DNA of 64,000 nt from Owenia fusiformis. Taxonomy: Eukaryota; Annelida; Polychaeta; Sabellida; Oweniidae. The first letter of the stretch is position 1. Each line of letters begins with the position of its first letter. The stretch covers positions 39,683,375 through 39,747,374 of the forward strand of contig CAIIXF020000005.1 of NCBI GenBank assembly GCA_903813345.2. The letters run 5' to 3'. The notes under the pieces are model-generated. The model was not told the origin of the DNA. It worked only from the letters and a program-made list of their open reading frames with translations, and searched no databases. The position numbers were made by a program, and so were the translations under genes. Positions 62,148-64,000 of the stretch are shown one piece after another.

Positions 62148-63515
62148 AGCATATAGATTTACGCTTCATCTGTACCTGTTTTTAGTATGGTGAGGCATTA
62201 ATAAGCATATTAGTGTGTTTTACATTGTAAATATGATTGTACATACAACTATATGCTGGGATCTGTAAATATTGTAAACTTAGAAATATCCGTCCAAAAC
62301 CTTAAGTCTTTTTCTGTCATAGCACACCATCATGAATCGTGTGCCAAATGCTATTGAGCTAAAAATAATGATGAAGTCACAGAAAAAATCTACTTATTAC
62401 GCAAAATGCAAACTAAAAAATGAATCAATGCTTCAGACTATAAGGATTTAAAATGCAGGAGTCTATTATCTGAACTGCATGTTGTAAATATTAGTAAGAA
62501 TTATACAAAAATACTCAGTTTAGACTAAAGCAGGTTAGCAGGGTTTATAAATGTAAATAAAGAAGACTTGTATTTTGTACAAAATATACTACATATGATA
62601 TTCCTTCTAAAAATTGTGCATTTTAAATTGATACCCAAATGCTGAAAAGGAGGTGTCCATGCGCATATGAAAATGTACCTTGATTATGTAAGTACTTATA
62701 GGACATATCAATTGCGTCTATGTTCTATTGTTTTATGATAAACTTTCTTCCTTTTAACTATATAGCATTGTAGTAGGTATCAGATTCAAAACTGTATATG
62801 TGAGATTTCCAAAGGCATAATTATGTGCAGCCAAGCCCTGTTATTAATTATCCAGTCTTGTCTTTTTGATATGTTTATATATGTTGAATATGGTACATAT
62901 AGTAAGTAGTTGAGGTAATGAGTAAGCAAGAGAGCAATGAACATTTGAATTGTTCATATGATGAATGTACCCTGGTGATCCTTCTCTTGTGAAATTGTAT
63001 ATTTAATTTGTCTTTAATTTTTCAGTTCAGTCTTCAAATTTTAGAATTCACTGCTTTGTATTAATCAATGTATTGGCAATTTGTAATTAAACACTTCTCA
63101 ATTTGCAGTTCCTTTCTCCATGTTCAATCGATTATTGATGTACTCTCTTAATTGAACATTTTTCATTGAAGGCTTTTAGCAAAACTTACATGTACATTTA
63201 CTTTTGACTAAGATAGAGTTTGTTGTATTCAGGTTCTCATATGTAATGGTGATTCAATACTCAGGATATGATAACTACTTCTATATCATGTATATAAACT
63301 TGTCAGTTATTTCATTTACTTTAGAGTTGAATACAAACAAACATAATAATGCATATACATTTTTATATAGTTTATTGTACATATTGAAATAAAAATAGCA
63401 CAAATGTGAACCATAATTATGCACTGGTTTTAAGTTACATTGTCTGATCTTATAAGTATGTAGGCACTGTTTGTCCAAAAACTGAACAACAAATACTGAA
63501 TATTGATTGGTTATT

Positions 63516-63534
63516 TTGATTGGTTGATTGATTG

Positions 63535-63574
<40 letters not shown>
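63516..63574. repeat. (GATT)n microsatellite
   Basis: About a dozen gatt repeats with a few interruptions at the start; simple sequence downstream of the giant gene. Confidence 0.9.
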
Positions 63575-63575
<1 letters not shown>

Positions 63576-64000
63576 CATTGACATCTTAAAACAAATTTCC
63601 AAAATAATAGAAGCAAAAGGCTGATTGAATGAACATTAATCCACTTAGTATTATATTAAACATCAGCAGTTTGTTTCAAGGGATTGAAAAATATCCTAGA
63701 AATACTTCTGTAATGAAATACACGGACATATCAATGTGCTTTCATTTGATATATCACATATGTACTAATCATAGAATAATATTAAATATTTTGTTAATAC
63801 TGCACAAGTCCGCAAGCTCTGTGACTTACTGTTTTGAACTTTTTGTTTTTATCCTACTACAGTACTGTACTTCTTAGTAGTGGTAAAATGCCATTTGAAT
63901 AAAGAATGTCTAAAATGCAATTAAGTTTAATATTCAAAGAATCCACCGCCAGGTTTTCTCGAGTATCCTCTGTTTGTTGTTTGTGTATGGTGGCCTTCAA

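Larger units (their letters stand above)
61061..64000. other. 3' UTR and downstream region
   Basis: After the 69-bp array no further exon is seen. Candidate polyadenylation signals (aataaa) occur at about 62556 and about 63898; the gene end is unresolved. Contents are a small inverted-repeat element (62020-62147) and a gatt microsatellite (63516-63574). Open frames here are AT-rich and lack motifs. Confidence 0.5.

Overview
The window is AT-rich animal DNA with short exons, GT-AG introns and a dense load of repeats and transposons. It probably comes from a lophotrochozoan, most likely a mollusc: an acetylcholine-binding-protein-like gene sits next to cilium-type and secretory-pathway genes. 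No bacterial or viral gene organisation is visible.

Three genes can be reconstructed exon by exon. (1) On the minus strand at 283-4797 are the 5' and central exons of EOGT, the ER-lumenal O-GlcNAc transferase for EGF domains; the C-terminal exons lie beyond the left edge. (2) On the plus strand at 10070-61060 is a giant gene of 46 coding exons. All phases join into one 6,942-nt frame (2,313 residues), recognised as CCDC162-like: a large protein with a long coiled-coil C-terminal part. (3) On the minus strand at 36733-38673, inside an intron of gene 2, is a four-exon gene for a 233-residue secreted Cys-loop ligand-binding domain with no membrane segments. It resembles molluscan acetylcholine-binding protein (AChBP) but has altered ligand-box residues.

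Region by region: 4.8-10 kb is intergenic, with a Crypton/KIAA1958-like fragment, tRNA-like pieces, a CGCG promoter motif and an 878-bp inverted-repeat transposon with an 8-bp target duplication. 11.4-14.5 kb is a 3-kb fold-back element in an intron. 20.3-22.4 kb is a broken LINE. 30.7-34.8 kb is a decayed 4-kb DNA transposon with a large coding region. 36.2-36.7 kb is a mariner-type MITE. 40.9-43.2 kb is a 44-bp satellite of about 52 copies. 44.8-46.8 kb is a mariner-type element with another repeat nested in it. 56.7-58.3 kb is a G-rich repeat insertion.

The most unusual signal is a recurring pattern. At five splice junctions, and at the stop codon of the giant gene, the boundary itself was duplicated in tandem. 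This gives arrays of candidate splice sites (34-bp, 93-bp, 50-bp, 44-bp and 35-bp units) and a 69-bp, frame-preserving array that repeats the C-terminus together with its stop codon.
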